Assembly: GCF_008039565.1 (NCBI RefSeq)
Contig: NZ_VDUX01000001.1
Coordinates: 186,001 to 250,000 of the forward strand
Source: Aeromicrobium terrae
Lineage (GTDB): Bacteria > Actinomycetota > Actinomycetes > Propionibacteriales > Nocardioidaceae
Length of the DNA stretch: 64,000 nucleotides
Direction: 5' to 3'
Shown here piece by piece: positions 17,928 to 27,555 of the stretch. The notes below the pieces were generated by a model, which saw nothing but the letters and a program-made list of their open reading frames with translations, had not been told where the DNA came from and made no database searches. Position 1 is the first letter of the stretch. Each line of letters begins with the position of its first letter. A program made the translations under genes and the position numbers.

Positions 17928-19737
17928 CCCGTCGGCCACCACCGACAACCTGAGCGCCTCCACCGACCAGGTGATGGGGCGCGGCTTCCGCCTGCTCGGC
18001 CGTGGCATGTCCGAGCAGCGGTTCTTGTTCACCATCTCGGTCGTCGGCAGCGTCGTCTACGGCGCCATGACCGTGGCCGACGCCTGGGTGCTGGGCTGGG
18101 CCACCGACCACGTCATCCGGCCGTCCTTCGAGAAGGGCGAGATGGTCAAGGGCGCACTCGCCGTGTCCGTCCTGCTGTTCATGACGGTGGCGATCCTGCG
18201 GGCGCTCGGCGTCATCGCCCGACGCCTCATCGGCGGCATCGTCTACTACCGGCTCGTCGCCGACTACCGACGCCGCGTCACCCGCCGCTACCTCGCGCTG
18301 CCGATGTCGTGGCACCACAAGCACCCCACCGGCCAGCTGCTGTCCAACGCCAACGCCGACGTCGAGGCCGCCTGGGCGGTCTTCATGCCGCTGCCGATGG
18401 CCATCGGCGTCATCGCGATGCTCGTCGCCGCCGTGGTCGCGATGCTGCTCGCCGACGTGGTGCTCACCGTGGTCGGCCTCGTGGTGTTCCCGGCCCTGTT
18501 CGGGATCAACGTCTTCTACCAGCGCTGGTTGTCGCCCAAGGTCTCGCACGCGCAGTCGCTGCGCGGCGACGTCAGCGCGGTCGCGCACGAGTCGTTCGAC
18601 GGCGCCCTGGTCATCAAGTCGCTCGGCCGCGAGGCCGACGAGACGGCGCGCTTCGCCCGTCACGCTGAGGCGCTGCGCGACGCGAACATCGCCGTCGGCC
18701 GGATCCGCAGCATCTTCGACCCGCTGCTGGAAGCCCTGCCCAACCTCGCCGTGCTGGCCGTGATCCTGATCGGCATCGACCGCGTCGCGTCCGGCGCCGC
18801 AGCACCCGGCGACGTCGTGCAGGTGGCCTACCTCTTCACCGTCGTCGCGTTCCCGGTCCGGGCCATCGGCTGGGTGCTCGGCGAGCTGCCACGGAGCGTC
18901 GTCGGCTGGGACCGCGTGCGCACCGTCCTCGACGCCACCGGTGAGATGCCGTACGGCTCGCGCGAGCTCGACGGCGCCGGTCCGGCGCGGCTGCGCCTCG
19001 AGGACGTCCGGTTCGAGTACGAGGCGGGCACGGAGGTGCTCAGCGGCGTCGACCTCGACCTCGAGCCGGGCCGTGTCGTCGCCGTCGTCGGCGCCACCGG
19101 AGCCGGCAAGAGCACGCTGACCTCGCTGCTGACCCGGCTCGTCGATCCGGTCTCCGGGCGCGTGCTGGTCGACGAGGTCGACGTCCGCGACCTCACGCAC
19201 GGCTCGCTCGCCGAGCACGTCGCCGTGGTGCCGCAGTCCACGTTCCTGTTCGACGACTCCGTGCGCGAGAACGTCACGCTCGGTGCCGACGTCCCCGACG
19301 ACGGCGTCTGGGCCGCCCTCCGCGCCGTGCAGGCCGACGGCTTCGTCTCCGCGCTGCCACGCGGCCTCGACACGCAGCTGGGGGAGCGCGGCACCACGCT
19401 GTCCGGCGGCCAGCGGCAGCGCCTCGCCCTGGCGCGTGCGCTGGTCCGTCGGCCACGGCTGCTCGTCATGGACGACGCCACCAGCGCGGTCGATCCCGAG
19501 GTCGAGCAGCGCATCCTCGCCGCGCTCGCCGAGCACACGGCCGACGAGGACGGCCCGTCCGTGCTCGTCGTGGCGTACCGCAAGGCCACCATCGCGCTGG
19601 CCGACGAGGTGGTGTTCCTGGACGACGGCCGGATCGCCGACCGCGGCACGCACGCCGAGCTGATCGGCCGCTCGGCGGACTATCGCCTCTTGGTGGACGC
19701 GTACGACCAGGCTCGGGAAGCGGGTGACCTGGCGTGA
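17917..19737 (+). CDS. ABC exporter half-transporter, NBD with degenerate site
   Basis: 606 residues: a six-helix type IV exporter membrane domain (about 35-320) then a nucleotide-binding domain. Walker A is GATGAGKST (from 392) and the signature is the canonical LSGGQRQR. After the Walker B aspartate (Asp519) the catalytic Glu is replaced by Asp520, and the H-loop His by Tyr554 (VVAYRKAT). It is therefore likely the non-catalytic half of a heterodimer with the next gene. The substrate is unknown; multidrug or peptide export are family possibilities. It overlaps hisF by 11 bases. Confidence 0.9.
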   Translation: MSDSPSATTDNLSASTDQVMGRGFRLLGRGMSEQRFLFTISVVGSVVYGAMTVADAWVLGWATDHVIRPSFEKGEMVKGALAVSVLLFMTVAILRALGVIARRLIGGIVYYRLVADYRRRVTRRYLALPMSWHHKHPTGQLLSNANADVEAAWAVFMPLPMAIGVIAMLVAAVVAMLLADVVLTVVGLVVFPALFGINVFYQRWLSPKVSHAQSLRGDVSAVAHESFDGALVIKSLGREADETARFARHAEALRDANIAVGRIRSIFDPLLEALPNLAVLAVILIGIDRVASGAAAPGDVVQVAYLFTVVAFPVRAIGWVLGELPRSVVGWDRVRTVLDATGEMPYGSRELDGAGPARLRLEDVRFEYEAGTEVLSGVDLDLEPGRVVAVVGATGAGKSTLTSLLTRLVDPVSGRVLVDEVDVRDLTHGSLAEHVAVVPQSTFLFDDSVRENVTLGADVPDDGVWAALRAVQADGFVSALPRGLDTQLGERGTTLSGGQRQRLALARALVRRPRLLVMDDATSAVDPEVEQRILAALAEHTADEDGPSVLVVAYRKATIALADEVVFLDDGRIADRGTHAELIGRSADYRLLVDAYDQAREAGDLA

Positions 19738-21557
19738 CGACGAAGACCGAGGAGCGAGTCGTCGATCCACTCGACGCGCAGGAGGCCCGCTCGGCACGGC
19801 TCACCGGCCTCGAGATCATCAAGCGCGGCCTGGCGCTGTCGCCGGCCATCAAGGACGGCATCGGCGTCACGCTGCTCCTCGCCATGCTGAGCACCGTGGG
19901 CGGCACGGTCGTGCCGATCGTCATCCAGGTGGCCATCGACGCCGGCCTGGGGGAGGGCGGTCACACCGACCGCGGCGAGGTGCACCTCTGGGTCGGCATC
20001 GCGCTCGCGCTCATCGCCGTCACCGCGGTGTGCGCCTACGCGATGCGCGTGCGGCTGTTCGTCGCCAGCGAGCGTGGGCTCACCCAGATGCGCGTCCAGG
20101 CGTTCCGGCACGTCCACGACCTCTCGATGCTGACGCAGAACGCCGAGCGTCGTGGGGTGCTCGTCTCGCGCGTGACGTCCGACATCGACCAGGTCTCCCT
20201 GTTCCTGCAGTTCACCGGGATCATGATCGTCGTCAGCGTCGGGCAGATGATCGTCGCCACGATCGTGATGGCGTACTACTCCTGGCAGCTCACGATCGTC
20301 GTGCTCGTGTGCTTCCTCCCGCTCGCGGTCAGCATGAAGTGGTTCGCCGAGCGCCTGAGCCAGGCCTACGACACCGTCCGCCGCACCGTCGGCGAGATGC
20401 TGGCGGTCATCGCCGAGCCGGTCGTCGGGGCCTCGGTCGTCCGCTCCCACGCGATCGAGGCTCGCACCCAGCGCCGGGTCGACCACGGCATCGACGCCAA
20501 CCTGCAGGCCAACGTCAGCGCCCAGCGGCTGGTCGCCGTCACGTTCGCGTCCGCGGGCGTCGCGGGCGGCCTCGCCAACGCGGGCGTCGTCATCGCCGGC
20601 GTCGCGCTCGGCGTGGCCGGCGGCCTGTCCATGGGCACGGTCATCGCCTTCGCATTCCTCGTCGGCCTGTTCGTCGGTCCGGTCCAGATCGCCACCCAGG
20701 TGCTCACCGAGGCGCAGAACGCCATCGCGTCGTGGCGCCGCGTGATCGACCTGCTCGACACGCCGGCCGACGTCGTCGACCCCGGCTCGTCGGCGCCGCC
20801 GCTGCCCGACGGCGTGCTCGGCGCCCGGTTCGACCACGTCACGTTCGCCTACCCGGGCGGACCGGACGTGCTCCGCGACGTCGACGTCGAGATCGCCCCG
20901 CGCCAGCGGGTCGCGGTGGTCGGCGAGACCGGGTCCGGCAAGACCACGTTCGCCAAGCTGCTCACCCGGTTGATGGACCCCGTCACCGGCACGGTCTCGC
21001 TCGGCGGGTCCGACATCTCCACGGTGTCGTTCGACGAGCTCCGCCGGCACGTGCTGATGGTGCCGCAGGAGGGCTTCCTGTTCGACGCCACGCTGCGCGA
21101 GAACCTCCTGTACGGAAAGGCGGATGCCGACGACGCCGCCCTGCTCGCCGTCGTCGACGGTCTCGGGCTCTCCGACTGGTTCGCCACGCTCCCGCGCGGC
21201 CTCGACACCCGCGTGGGACAGCGCGGCGAGTCCCTGTCGGCGGGGGAGCGCCAACTCGTCGCCCTGCTCCGCTCGGCACTCGCCGATCCCGACTTCCTGG
21301 TGCTCGACGAGGCCACCAGCGCCGTCGACCCGCAGACCGAGCTGCGCGCCACCCGCGCTCTCGAGCGGCTGCTCGAGGGACGCACCAGCGTCACCATCGC
21401 GCACCGGCTGTCCACGGCCGAGAACTCCGACCGCGTGCTCGTGTTCGACGCCGGCCGCCTGGTCGAGGACGGCACGCACGCCGAGCTGGTCGACGCCGGC
21501 GGGGTCTACGCCCGCCTCCACGCCAGCTGGGTGGCCCAGTCCCGCCTGGATCACTGA
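19734..21557 (+). CDS. ABC exporter half-transporter, catalytic partner
   Basis: 607 residues with the same TMD-NBD layout. It starts at a GTG overlapping the upstream stop. Walker A is GETGSGKTT (from 397). Walker B carries the catalytic Glu526 ([11 protein letters not shown]), and the H-loop His557 (IAHRLST) is intact. The signature is LSAGE (501-505) instead of LSGGQ. Combined with the D/Y changes in the neighbour, this predicts one degenerate and one active ATP site, as in asymmetric heterodimeric exporters. The pair sits between hisF and hisI. Confidence 0.9.
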   Translation: MTTKTEERVVDPLDAQEARSARLTGLEIIKRGLALSPAIKDGIGVTLLLAMLSTVGGTVVPIVIQVAIDAGLGEGGHTDRGEVHLWVGIALALIAVTAVCAYAMRVRLFVASERGLTQMRVQAFRHVHDLSMLTQNAERRGVLVSRVTSDIDQVSLFLQFTGIMIVVSVGQMIVATIVMAYYSWQLTIVVLVCFLPLAVSMKWFAERLSQAYDTVRRTVGEMLAVIAEPVVGASVVRSHAIEARTQRRVDHGIDANLQANVSAQRLVAVTFASAGVAGGLANAGVVIAGVALGVAGGLSMGTVIAFAFLVGLFVGPVQIATQVLTEAQNAIASWRRVIDLLDTPADVVDPGSSAPPLPDGVLGARFDHVTFAYPGGPDVLRDVDVEIAPRQRVAVVGETGSGKTTFAKLLTRLMDPVTGTVSLGGSDISTVSFDELRRHVLMVPQEGFLFDATLRENLLYGKADADDAALLAVVDGLGLSDWFATLPRGLDTRVGQRGESLSAGERQLVALLRSALADPDFLVLDEATSAVDPQTELRATRALERLLEGRTSVTIAHRLSTAENSDRVLVFDAGRLVEDGTHAELVDAGGVYARLHASWVAQSRLDH

Positions 21558-21571
21558 GAGAAGATGGACCC

Positions 21572-21910
21572 GTGACCTCCCTCGATCCCGCCGTCGCCGC
21601 ACGGCTCAAGCGCGACGCCGACGGCCTGGTGGCCGCCGTCGTCCAGGACGCCGACAGCCGCGACGTCCTCATGGTCGGCTGGATGGACGACGAGGCCCTG
21701 CACCGCACGCTCACGAGCGGCCGCTCCACGTTCTGGAGCCGCAGCCGCCAGGACTACTGGGTGAAGGGCGAGACGTCCGGCAACATCCAGGAGGTCCGCG
21801 AGGTGCGCCTCGACTGCGACGGCGACACCCTGCTCGTCGTGGTCGACCAGACCGGCCCGGCCTGCCACACCGGCGACCGCACGTGCTTCGACGCCGACCG
21901 CCTGCTGTGA
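21572..21910 (+). CDS. hisI: Phosphoribosyl-AMP cyclohydrolase
   Basis: Zinc enzyme of histidine synthesis opening the adenine ring of PR-AMP. 112 residues, monofunctional (no HisE domain). [31 protein letters not shown], and the metal-binding cysteines in [11 protein letters not shown] and [10 protein letters not shown] are characteristic. The GTG at 21572 lies six bases after GAAGAT, a possible weak leaderless promoter. It overlaps the next gene by GTGA. Confidence 0.94.
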   Translation: MTSLDPAVAARLKRDADGLVAAVVQDADSRDVLMVGWMDDEALHRTLTSGRSTFWSRSRQDYWVKGETSGNIQEVREVRLDCDGDTLLVVVDQTGPACHTGDRTCFDADRLL

Positions 21911-22479
21911 ACCCTCAGCGCCTGTACGCCCCGATCGTCCTGGCCACGCTCGCGCTCGGCGGCGTCGCGTTCTTCGCCGCGTCCCGCACGTGGATCCACG
22001 CCACCGTCCGGGTCCAGGGCCTGCCGAGCGACCCGGTCTCGGTCAGCGGCACCGACGCCGACCCGATCGTGCCCGCGCTCGCGCTCGTCGTCGTGACGGC
22101 CGCCCTGGCCGTGCTCGCCGCGTCGCACCGGGTGCGCCGCGTGGTCGGTGTGCTGCTCGTCGCCCTCGGCGTCGGCGGGGCCGTCCTCGTCGCGGTGTCT
22201 GGCGGCGCGCTCGACGACGCCCTGGCCGACGCGGTGCGCAGCTCCACCGCGTTCACCGGCAGCAACGAGCCGTCCGGCGACCGTGCGGTCGTCTGGCCCC
22301 TCGTCGCCGGGGTCGCGTTCGCCCTCGCCGCGGCGTGCGGCGTCCTGGTCCTGCGGTTCGCCGGGCGATGGCCGACGATGGGCCGCCGCTTCGAGGCACC
22401 GCAGGCGCCGGCCTCGACGCCGGAGTCCCCGGCGGATCTCTGGACGGTTATGGACGAGGGCCGCGATCCGACCGAGTAG
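21907..22479 (+). CDS. Tryptophan-operon-associated membrane protein
   Basis: 190 residues with four hydrophobic segments (about 8-24, 48-66, 75-95 and 128-147) and a C-terminal Pro-rich tail ending in [12 protein letters not shown]. It matches the actinobacterial trp-associated membrane family (TIGR02234 type), named for its place beside trp genes; no activity is known. The GTG overlaps the hisI stop. In relatives trpE usually lies between hisI and this gene (recollection), but here they are directly fused by overlap. Confidence 0.75.
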   Translation: MNPQRLYAPIVLATLALGGVAFFAASRTWIHATVRVQGLPSDPVSVSGTDADPIVPALALVVVTAALAVLAASHRVRRVVGVLLVALGVGGAVLVAVSGGALDDALADAVRSSTAFTGSNEPSGDRAVVWPLVAGVAFALAAACGVLVLRFAGRWPTMGRRFEAPQAPASTPESPADLWTVMDEGRDPTE

Positions 22480-22515
22480 TCTGAGGCGTCACCACTCGTC
22501 CCGAGGAGAAACCGC

Positions 22516-22713
22516 ATGTCGCACGGATCGTCGCCCGCCGCCTGGACCGCAGTGCTCGTCTGCCTGGGTGGCATCACGCTGGCCGGGGTCGCCCTGATCC
22601 CCGATCCGCACTGGGTGCTGTTCACCGTGGGCTGCGTGATCACGCTGGCGTCCGGCCTCATCGGCCGCGTCATGGCGGCAGCGGGCCTCGGGGTGCAGCG
22701 CATCGATTCCTGA
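22516..22713 (+). CDS. HGxxPAAW-family small membrane protein
   Basis: 65 residues starting MSHGSSPAAWTAV, the conserved HGxxPAAW motif, followed by two hydrophobic helices (about 12-28 and 33-53). GAGGAG upstream gives a good Shine-Dalgarno. This family is regularly found in the same trp neighbourhood of actinobacteria, with no known function. TAGTCT overlapping the previous stop could serve as a -10 box. Confidence 0.75.
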   Translation: MSHGSSPAAWTAVLVCLGGITLAGVALIPDPHWVLFTVGCVITLASGLIGRVMAAAGLGVQRIDS

Positions 22714-22728
22714 TTCTCGGAGGGGAGC

Positions 22729-23283
22729 ATGGCCGTGAGCGTCGAGCCGCGTCCGGTCGAGAAGGCCGCGAGGCCCCGCCGGGTGATTCCTGGCGTCACG
22801 GGTCCGGCGGCGCCTCGACACGCACGCTGGGCGCGACGCGCCGGTGCCGCTCTCGTCGACCTGCTCATCTACGGCGTGGTCTCGGGCATCATGACCGGCA
22901 TCGGCTGGGCGATCTTCCTGTCGTCGTGCGAAGGCACGGTCGACGCCAACAACCTCGTCTGCCTCGGTGACGACCCGTCCCCGTTCGCCAACGTCTTCCT
23001 CATCGCGGCGTACGTCGTGCCGGTCGTGGCCGTCCTGCTGAACGCGGTCGTGCTGCAAGGCCTGCGCGGCTACACCTTGGGCAAGGCCGCCTTCGGGCTC
23101 CGCGCGGTGCACGGGTCGAGCGGGGCGGTCATGGGGTTCTGGGTCGGCTTCTCCCGCCTCGTGCTGCTCGTCGTGCTGACCGTCGTCACGCTCGGCGTGA
23201 ACCTCCTGCTCCCGCTCTGGGACAAGGAGCGGCCGACGCTGCACGACCAGGTGCTCGGCACCGCGGTCATCCGCAACGACTAG
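22729..23283 (+). CDS. RDD-family membrane protein
   Basis: 184 residues. A basic Pro-rich N-terminus is followed by RRAGAALVDLLIYG (the Arg-Asp RDD start), then helices at about 40-60, 85-108 and 135-160. The closing segment is WDKERPTLHDQVLGTAVI, typical of RDD proteins. The role of these proteins is mostly unknown. A GGAGGGGAG Shine-Dalgarno lies just before the ATG. It sits between the HGxxPAAW gene and trpC. Confidence 0.8.
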   Translation: MAVSVEPRPVEKAARPRRVIPGVTGPAAPRHARWARRAGAALVDLLIYGVVSGIMTGIGWAIFLSSCEGTVDANNLVCLGDDPSPFANVFLIAAYVVPVVAVLLNAVVLQGLRGYTLGKAAFGLRAVHGSSGAVMGFWVGFSRLVLLVVLTVVTLGVNLLLPLWDKERPTLHDQVLGTAVIRND

Positions 23284-23326
23284 CACCGCTCGGACAGCCC
23301 CGCGAATCGCCCGCCTCGGCCGGGTC

Positions 23327-23367
23327 TACGCTGGACTGCATACCCGGAGGCCGTCGGAGGAGGGAAC
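23327..23367 (+). promoter_or_regulatory. trpC promoter and short leader
   Basis: TACGCT at 23327-23332 is a good -10 box predicting a start near 23339. The 29-base leader carries GGAGGAGGG before the ATG at 23368. It is too short to hold a Trp-rich leader peptide or attenuator. Confidence 0.5.
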
Positions 23368-24174
23368 ATGAGCGTCTTGGACGAGATCCTCGCCGGCGTG
23401 GCCGCCGATCTCGAGCAGCGCATGGCGCGCACGTCGCTCGACGACCTCAAGGCCCAGGCCGACCGGCAGAACCCCGCGCTGGACCCGATGCCGGCGTTCC
23501 GCGCCGACGGCGTGTCGGTGATCGCGGAGGTCAAGCGCGCCAGCCCGAGCCGCGGTGACCTCGCGCCCATCAAGGACCCGGCCGGCCTCGCCGCCGATTA
23601 CGCGGCCGGTGGCGCCGCGGCCATCAGCGTGCTCACCGAGGAGCGGCGCTTCGGTGGCACCCTCGACGACCTGCGTGCCGTGCGCGGCCAGGTCGACGTC
23701 CCCGTGCTGCGCAAGGACTTCATCACCACGTCATACCAGCTCTGGGAGGCCCGAGCGGCCGGTGCCGACATGGCCCTGCTCATCGTCGCCGCGCTCGAGC
23801 AGAACGCTCTGGAGAGCCTGGTCGAGCGTGCCCGGTCCATCGGCCTCACGCCGCTGGTCGAGGTGCACGACGAGGAGGAGGTCGAGCGGGCCGTCGAGGC
23901 CGGCGCCGACCTCGTCGGCGTCAACGCCCGGAACCTCAAGACGCTCGAGGTCGAGCGCAGCACGTTCAGCCGGCTGTCCCCGCTCATCCCGGACGGTGTC
24001 GTGAAGGTCGCCGAGTCCGGCGTGCGCGGTCCGCACGACGTGATCGAGTACGCCAAGGCCGGTGCGCACGTCGTGCTGGTGGGCGAGTCCCTCGTCAAGG
24101 GCGACGACCCGCGCGCCAGCGTGGCCGACCTCGTGGCGGCCGGAGTCCACCCGGCCCTGCAGCACCGATGGTAG
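23368..24174 (+). CDS. trpC: Indole-3-glycerol-phosphate synthase
   Basis: 268 residues, (beta/alpha)8. [13 protein letters not shown] carries the catalytic lysine region, followed by [31 protein letters not shown] and [13 protein letters not shown]. It converts CdRP to indole-3-glycerol phosphate for TrpA. It is first in trpC-trpB-trpA; no trpF is fused or adjacent, consistent with PriA supplying that step. Confidence 0.96.
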   Translation: MSVLDEILAGVAADLEQRMARTSLDDLKAQADRQNPALDPMPAFRADGVSVIAEVKRASPSRGDLAPIKDPAGLAADYAAGGAAAISVLTEERRFGGTLDDLRAVRGQVDVPVLRKDFITTSYQLWEARAAGADMALLIVAALEQNALESLVERARSIGLTPLVEVHDEEEVERAVEAGADLVGVNARNLKTLEVERSTFSRLSPLIPDGVVKVAESGVRGPHDVIEYAKAGAHVVLVGESLVKGDDPRASVADLVAAGVHPALQHRW

Positions 24175-24221
24175 GAAGCCCTTCCTCCTCCCTCCTCCCT
24201 TCCGACCCTGCAGGATCCGCG

Positions 24222-25448
24222 ATGCCCTACGAACAGCCCGACGCCACCGGCCACTTCGGCCGCTTCGGCGGCCGCTTCATGCCCGAGGCCCTGATCGCCC
24301 CGCTCGACGAGCTCGATCGCGCGTGGACCGAGGCCAAGGCCGACCCCGTCTTCACGGCCGAGCTCGACCGCATGCTGCGTGAATACGCGAACGTCCCGAG
24401 CCCGCTGTACGAGGCGACCCGGTTCTCCGAGGCGGTGGGTGCGCGCATCCTGCTCAAGCGGGAGGACCTCAACCACACCGGCGCCCACAAGATCCGCAAC
24501 GTCCTCGGCCAGGCCCTGCTGGCCAAGCGGATCGGCAAGCCGCGGGCGATCGCGGAGACCGGTGCCGGCCAGCACGGCGTCGCGTCGGCCACCGCGTGCG
24601 CGTACCTCGACCTCGAGTGCACCGTCTACATGGGCGAGGTGGACACCGAGCGGCAGGCCCTGAACGTCGCGCGCATGCGGATGCTCGGCGCCGAGGTCGT
24701 GCCCGTCACCACGGGAAGCCGCACCCTGAAGGACGCCATCAACGAGGCGCTGCGCGACTGGGTCGCCAGCGTCGACCACACGTCGTACCTGTTCGGCACG
24801 GCGGCGGGTCCGCACCCGTTCCCGTCGATGGTGCGCGACCTGACCCGTGGCATCGGCGACGAGGCCCGCGCCCAGGTCCTCGAGCTCACTGGGTCTCTGC
24901 CCGACGCCGCCGTCGCGTGCGTCGGCGGCGGGTCCAACGCGATCGGCCTGTTCACCGCGTTCGTCGACGACGCCGACGTGCAGCTGCTGGGCGTCGAGGC
25001 CGGCGGCGACGGGTTCGACACCGGCCGCCACGCCGCCACGATCACGGCCGGCGACGTCGGCGTCCTGCACGGCGCCCGCTCGTACCTGCTGCAGGACCAA
25101 GACGGCCAGACCATCGAGTCGCACTCCATCTCCGCTGGGCTCGACTACCCGGGTGTCGGTCCCGAGCACGCGCACCTGGCCGCCACCGGCCGGGCGCGCT
25201 ACGTGCCGGCCACCGACGCCGACGCGATGGCCGCGTTCGACCTGCTGTGCAAGACCGAGGGCATCATCCCGGCGATCGAGTCCGCCCACGCCCTCGCCGG
25301 CGCCCAGGCGCTGGCCAAGGAGCTCGGCCCGGACGCCACGATCCTGGTCAACCTGTCCGGCCGCGGCGACAAGGACGTCCACACCGCCGCCGAGTGGTTC
25401 GGCCTGATCGACGGCCCGGTCGTCCTGGACGAAGGCGTGGAGGAGTGA
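24222..25448 (+). CDS. trpB: Tryptophan synthase beta chain
   Basis: PLP enzyme condensing indole with serine, 408 residues from ATG 24222, which has AGGA six bases upstream. A longer reading from ATG 24168 overlaps trpC, lacks a Shine-Dalgarno, and would add 18 non-conserved residues. [14 protein letters not shown], the PLP lysine in [24 protein letters not shown] and VGGGSNAIG are hallmark motifs (TrpB1 type). The stop overlaps the trpA ATG. Confidence 0.95.
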   Translation: MPYEQPDATGHFGRFGGRFMPEALIAPLDELDRAWTEAKADPVFTAELDRMLREYANVPSPLYEATRFSEAVGARILLKREDLNHTGAHKIRNVLGQALLAKRIGKPRAIAETGAGQHGVASATACAYLDLECTVYMGEVDTERQALNVARMRMLGAEVVPVTTGSRTLKDAINEALRDWVASVDHTSYLFGTAAGPHPFPSMVRDLTRGIGDEARAQVLELTGSLPDAAVACVGGGSNAIGLFTAFVDDADVQLLGVEAGGDGFDTGRHAATITAGDVGVLHGARSYLLQDQDGQTIESHSISAGLDYPGVGPEHAHLAATGRARYVPATDADAMAAFDLLCKTEGIIPAIESAHALAGAQALAKELGPDATILVNLSGRGDKDVHTAAEWFGLIDGPVVLDEGVEE

Positions 25449-26236
25449 TGACCCGAATGAGCGCCATCGACGAGCTCTTCGAGAAGACCCGCGCCGAGAA
25501 CCGGGCGGTGCTCGTCGGCTACCTGCCCGCCGGGTTCCCCGACGTGAAGACGTCGATCGCCGCGATCGAGGCGATGGTCTCCGCGGGCGTCGACCTGGTC
25601 GAGGTGGGCCTGCCGTACAGCGACCCGGTGATGGACGGCCCGGTCATCCAGGCGGCCGCGGACCAGGCGCTGTCCAACGGCATCCGGACCACCGACGTGC
25701 TCGAGGTCGCTCGCGCGTCGGCAGCGACCGGCGCCCCCACCGTCGTGATGACCTACTGGAACCCGGTCGAGCGGTTCGGGGTGGAGCGGTTCGCCGCCGA
25801 GCTCGCCGCCGCCGGGGGAGCGGGCCTCATCACCCCCGACCTCGTCCCGGACGAGGCCGCCGAGTGGATCGCCGCCTCCGAGCAGCACGGTCTCGACCGC
25901 GTCTTTCTGGTCGCGCCGTCCTCCACCGACGCGCGCCTGGCCCTCACCGCCGACGCGTCGAGCGGATTCATCTACGCCGCGGCCGTCATGGGCGTCACCG
26001 GTGCCCGGGAGCAGACCAGCAGCCTCGCGCCCACGCTCGTCGAGCGGGTCCGCGCCGTCACCAGCACGCCCGTCGGCGTGGGCCTCGGCGTGAGCAACGG
26101 CGAGCAGGCGCACGAGGTCGCCACCTTCGCGGACGCCGTGATCGTCGGCTCCGCGTTGGTGAAGGCTCTGCACACTGGCGGCATCGACGGCGTCGCCACC
26201 CTGGCCGCCGAGCTTCGAGCGGGAGTCGAGAGATGA
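25448..26236 (+). CDS. trpA: Tryptophan synthase alpha chain
   Basis: Cleaves indole-3-glycerol phosphate and channels indole to TrpB. 262 residues. Catalytic Glu lies in VDLVEVGLPYSDPVMDGP, catalytic Asp in the region of TPDLVPDEA, and the phosphate site in YAAAVMGVTGARE and VGSALVKAL. The first ATG overlaps the trpB stop; a second in-frame ATG follows three codons on. It overlaps lgt by four bases. Confidence 0.95.
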   Translation: MTRMSAIDELFEKTRAENRAVLVGYLPAGFPDVKTSIAAIEAMVSAGVDLVEVGLPYSDPVMDGPVIQAAADQALSNGIRTTDVLEVARASAATGAPTVVMTYWNPVERFGVERFAAELAAAGGAGLITPDLVPDEAAEWIAASEQHGLDRVFLVAPSSTDARLALTADASSGFIYAAAVMGVTGAREQTSSLAPTLVERVRAVTSTPVGVGLGVSNGEQAHEVATFADAVIVGSALVKALHTGGIDGVATLAAELRAGVER

Positions 26237-27087
26237 ACACCTTGATCACGTCCATCCCGAGTCCCGCGGAGGGCGTCTGGCACCTCGGGCCGTTCCCGAT
26301 CCGTGCCTACGCGTTCGGCATCATCATCGGCGCCCTGCTGGCGATCTGGATCGGCGAGCGCCGCTTCCGGGCGCGCGGCGGCCGGCCGGGTCTGATCGGC
26401 GACGTGGCCGTCTGGGCCATCCCGTTCGGCATCGTCGGCGCCCGCGTCTACCACGTGGTCACCGACCCGGAGCTCTACTTCGGCGAGGGCAAGAACGCGC
26501 TGGACGCCTTCCTGATCTGGAAGGGCGGACTCGGCATCTGGGGCGCCATCGCCGGCGGAGCCGTCGGCGCGCTCATCGCCTGTCGCCGGTACGACGTGAA
26601 GTTCTCCGCCGTGGCCGACGCGCTCGCGCCCGGCCTGCTCGTCGCCCAGGCGGTCGGCCGGCTCGGCAACTACGCCAACCAGGAGCTGTTCGGCAAGCCC
26701 ACCGACCTGCCGTGGGGCCTGGAGATCGACCCGTCGCACCGGCCTGCCGGCTACCTTCAGTTCGAGACGTTCCACCCCACGTTCCTGTACGAGCTCCTCT
26801 GGAACCTCGCGGCGGCGGCCCTCCTGATGGCCATCGACCGGCGGGTCAAGCTCACCAACGGCCGGGCGTTCGCGCTCTACGCGATGCTCTACACCGCGGG
26901 CCGGTTCTGGATCGAGCAGCTGCGCATCGACGAGGCGAACGACATCGGTCCGTTCCGGCTGAACGTCTGGACCTCCCTCCTGGTGTTCGCCCTGGCCACC
27001 GCGTACTTCGTGCGTGCCCGACGGCGGTCGTCGGCCGACGACACGCTGGGCGACGAGCACCCCGTGGAACCGACGGAGGTCGACTGA
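26233..27087 (+). CDS. lgt: Phosphatidylglycerol-prolipoprotein diacylglyceryl transferase
   Basis: Integral membrane enzyme that adds diacylglycerol to the lipobox cysteine, the step before LspA (3559). 284 residues, about seven helices. IRAYAFGIIIGALLA, GARVYHV, the WKGGLGIWGAIAGG segment and the signature VGRLGNYANQELFG are present. It is often found downstream of trpA in actinobacteria. The start overlaps trpA, so it is coupled to the trp operon. A likely client, the LIV binding lipoprotein, is at 36886. Confidence 0.95.
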   Translation: MNTLITSIPSPAEGVWHLGPFPIRAYAFGIIIGALLAIWIGERRFRARGGRPGLIGDVAVWAIPFGIVGARVYHVVTDPELYFGEGKNALDAFLIWKGGLGIWGAIAGGAVGALIACRRYDVKFSAVADALAPGLLVAQAVGRLGNYANQELFGKPTDLPWGLEIDPSHRPAGYLQFETFHPTFLYELLWNLAAAALLMAIDRRVKLTNGRAFALYAMLYTAGRFWIEQLRIDEANDIGPFRLNVWTSLLVFALATAYFVRARRRSSADDTLGDEHPVEPTEVD

Positions 27088-27095
27088 CCCTCGGC

Positions 27096-27108
27096 TACCC
27101 TCGGCGGA
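27096..27108 (+). promoter_or_regulatory. Leaderless promoter of the membrane protein at 27108
   Basis: TACCCT at 27096-27101 and six bases to the ATG at 27108; no Shine-Dalgarno. Confidence 0.5.
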
Positions 27109-27503
27109 TGATCGGGGGTCGGGGGGTCTTGCTGGCACGCGGCGCGGGCATCGGCCTCCTGGTGCTGGAGCCGTTGGTGATCCTGCTGCTCTGGTGGCAG
27201 TTCCTCGACGTGTACCTGTCGTTCTTCGGCGACACCCGGGAGGCGGAGCCGGGCGACGGTCGGCGGTACCTCGTCACCGCCTCGATCTGCCTGGCCTGCC
27301 CGCTCGTCGCCGGGGCGGCCGCGGTGCTGGTGCGGAGCCGGCGCCTGTTCTGGTGGTCGGTGGCCGGGTTGGTCCTCGCCGTCGTGGCGGGCGTGCTGTT
27401 CGCCGTGCCGGACGACCGCTTCACGCGGGACGAGCCGACGTATCCGATCGATCCGGGGTACACGCCCTGCTACAGCGGGAGCAACGACTGTCCCGGCGGG
27501 TAG
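27108..27503 (+). CDS. Hypothetical membrane protein
   Basis: 131 residues with three hydrophobic segments (about 10-28, 58-76 and 84-103) and a polar Cys-containing C-terminus (TPCYSGSNDCPGG). I do not recognise the family. The start is the ATG six bases after a -10-like box. It lies 20 bases after lgt but appears to have its own promoter. Confidence 0.6.
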   Translation: MIGGRGVLLARGAGIGLLVLEPLVILLLWWQFLDVYLSFFGDTREAEPGDGRRYLVTASICLACPLVAGAAAVLVRSRRLFWWSVAGLVLAVVAGVLFAVPDDRFTRDEPTYPIDPGYTPCYSGSNDCPGG

Positions 27504-27542
27504 GGCAGCCAATCCTTCGATGACGGGGCCGGACCGCCCCAG

Positions 27543-27555
27543 TACTTTCGAGGTA
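27543..27555 (+). promoter_or_regulatory. Leaderless promoter of the VIT-family gene
   Basis: TACTTT at 27543-27548, six bases, then ATG at 27555. No Shine-Dalgarno is visible. Confidence 0.55.

Noticed and set aside
21124-21906. An N-terminal extension of the trp-associated membrane gene back into the ABC exporter and hisI
   Set aside because: The extension is Ser/Pro/Arg-rich out-of-frame translation. The GTG at 21907 overlapping the hisI stop is the natural start.
23284-23367. Possible trp attenuator or leader peptide before trpC
   Set aside because: The predicted leader is about 29 bases, and no ORF with Trp codons or pairing hairpins is present.
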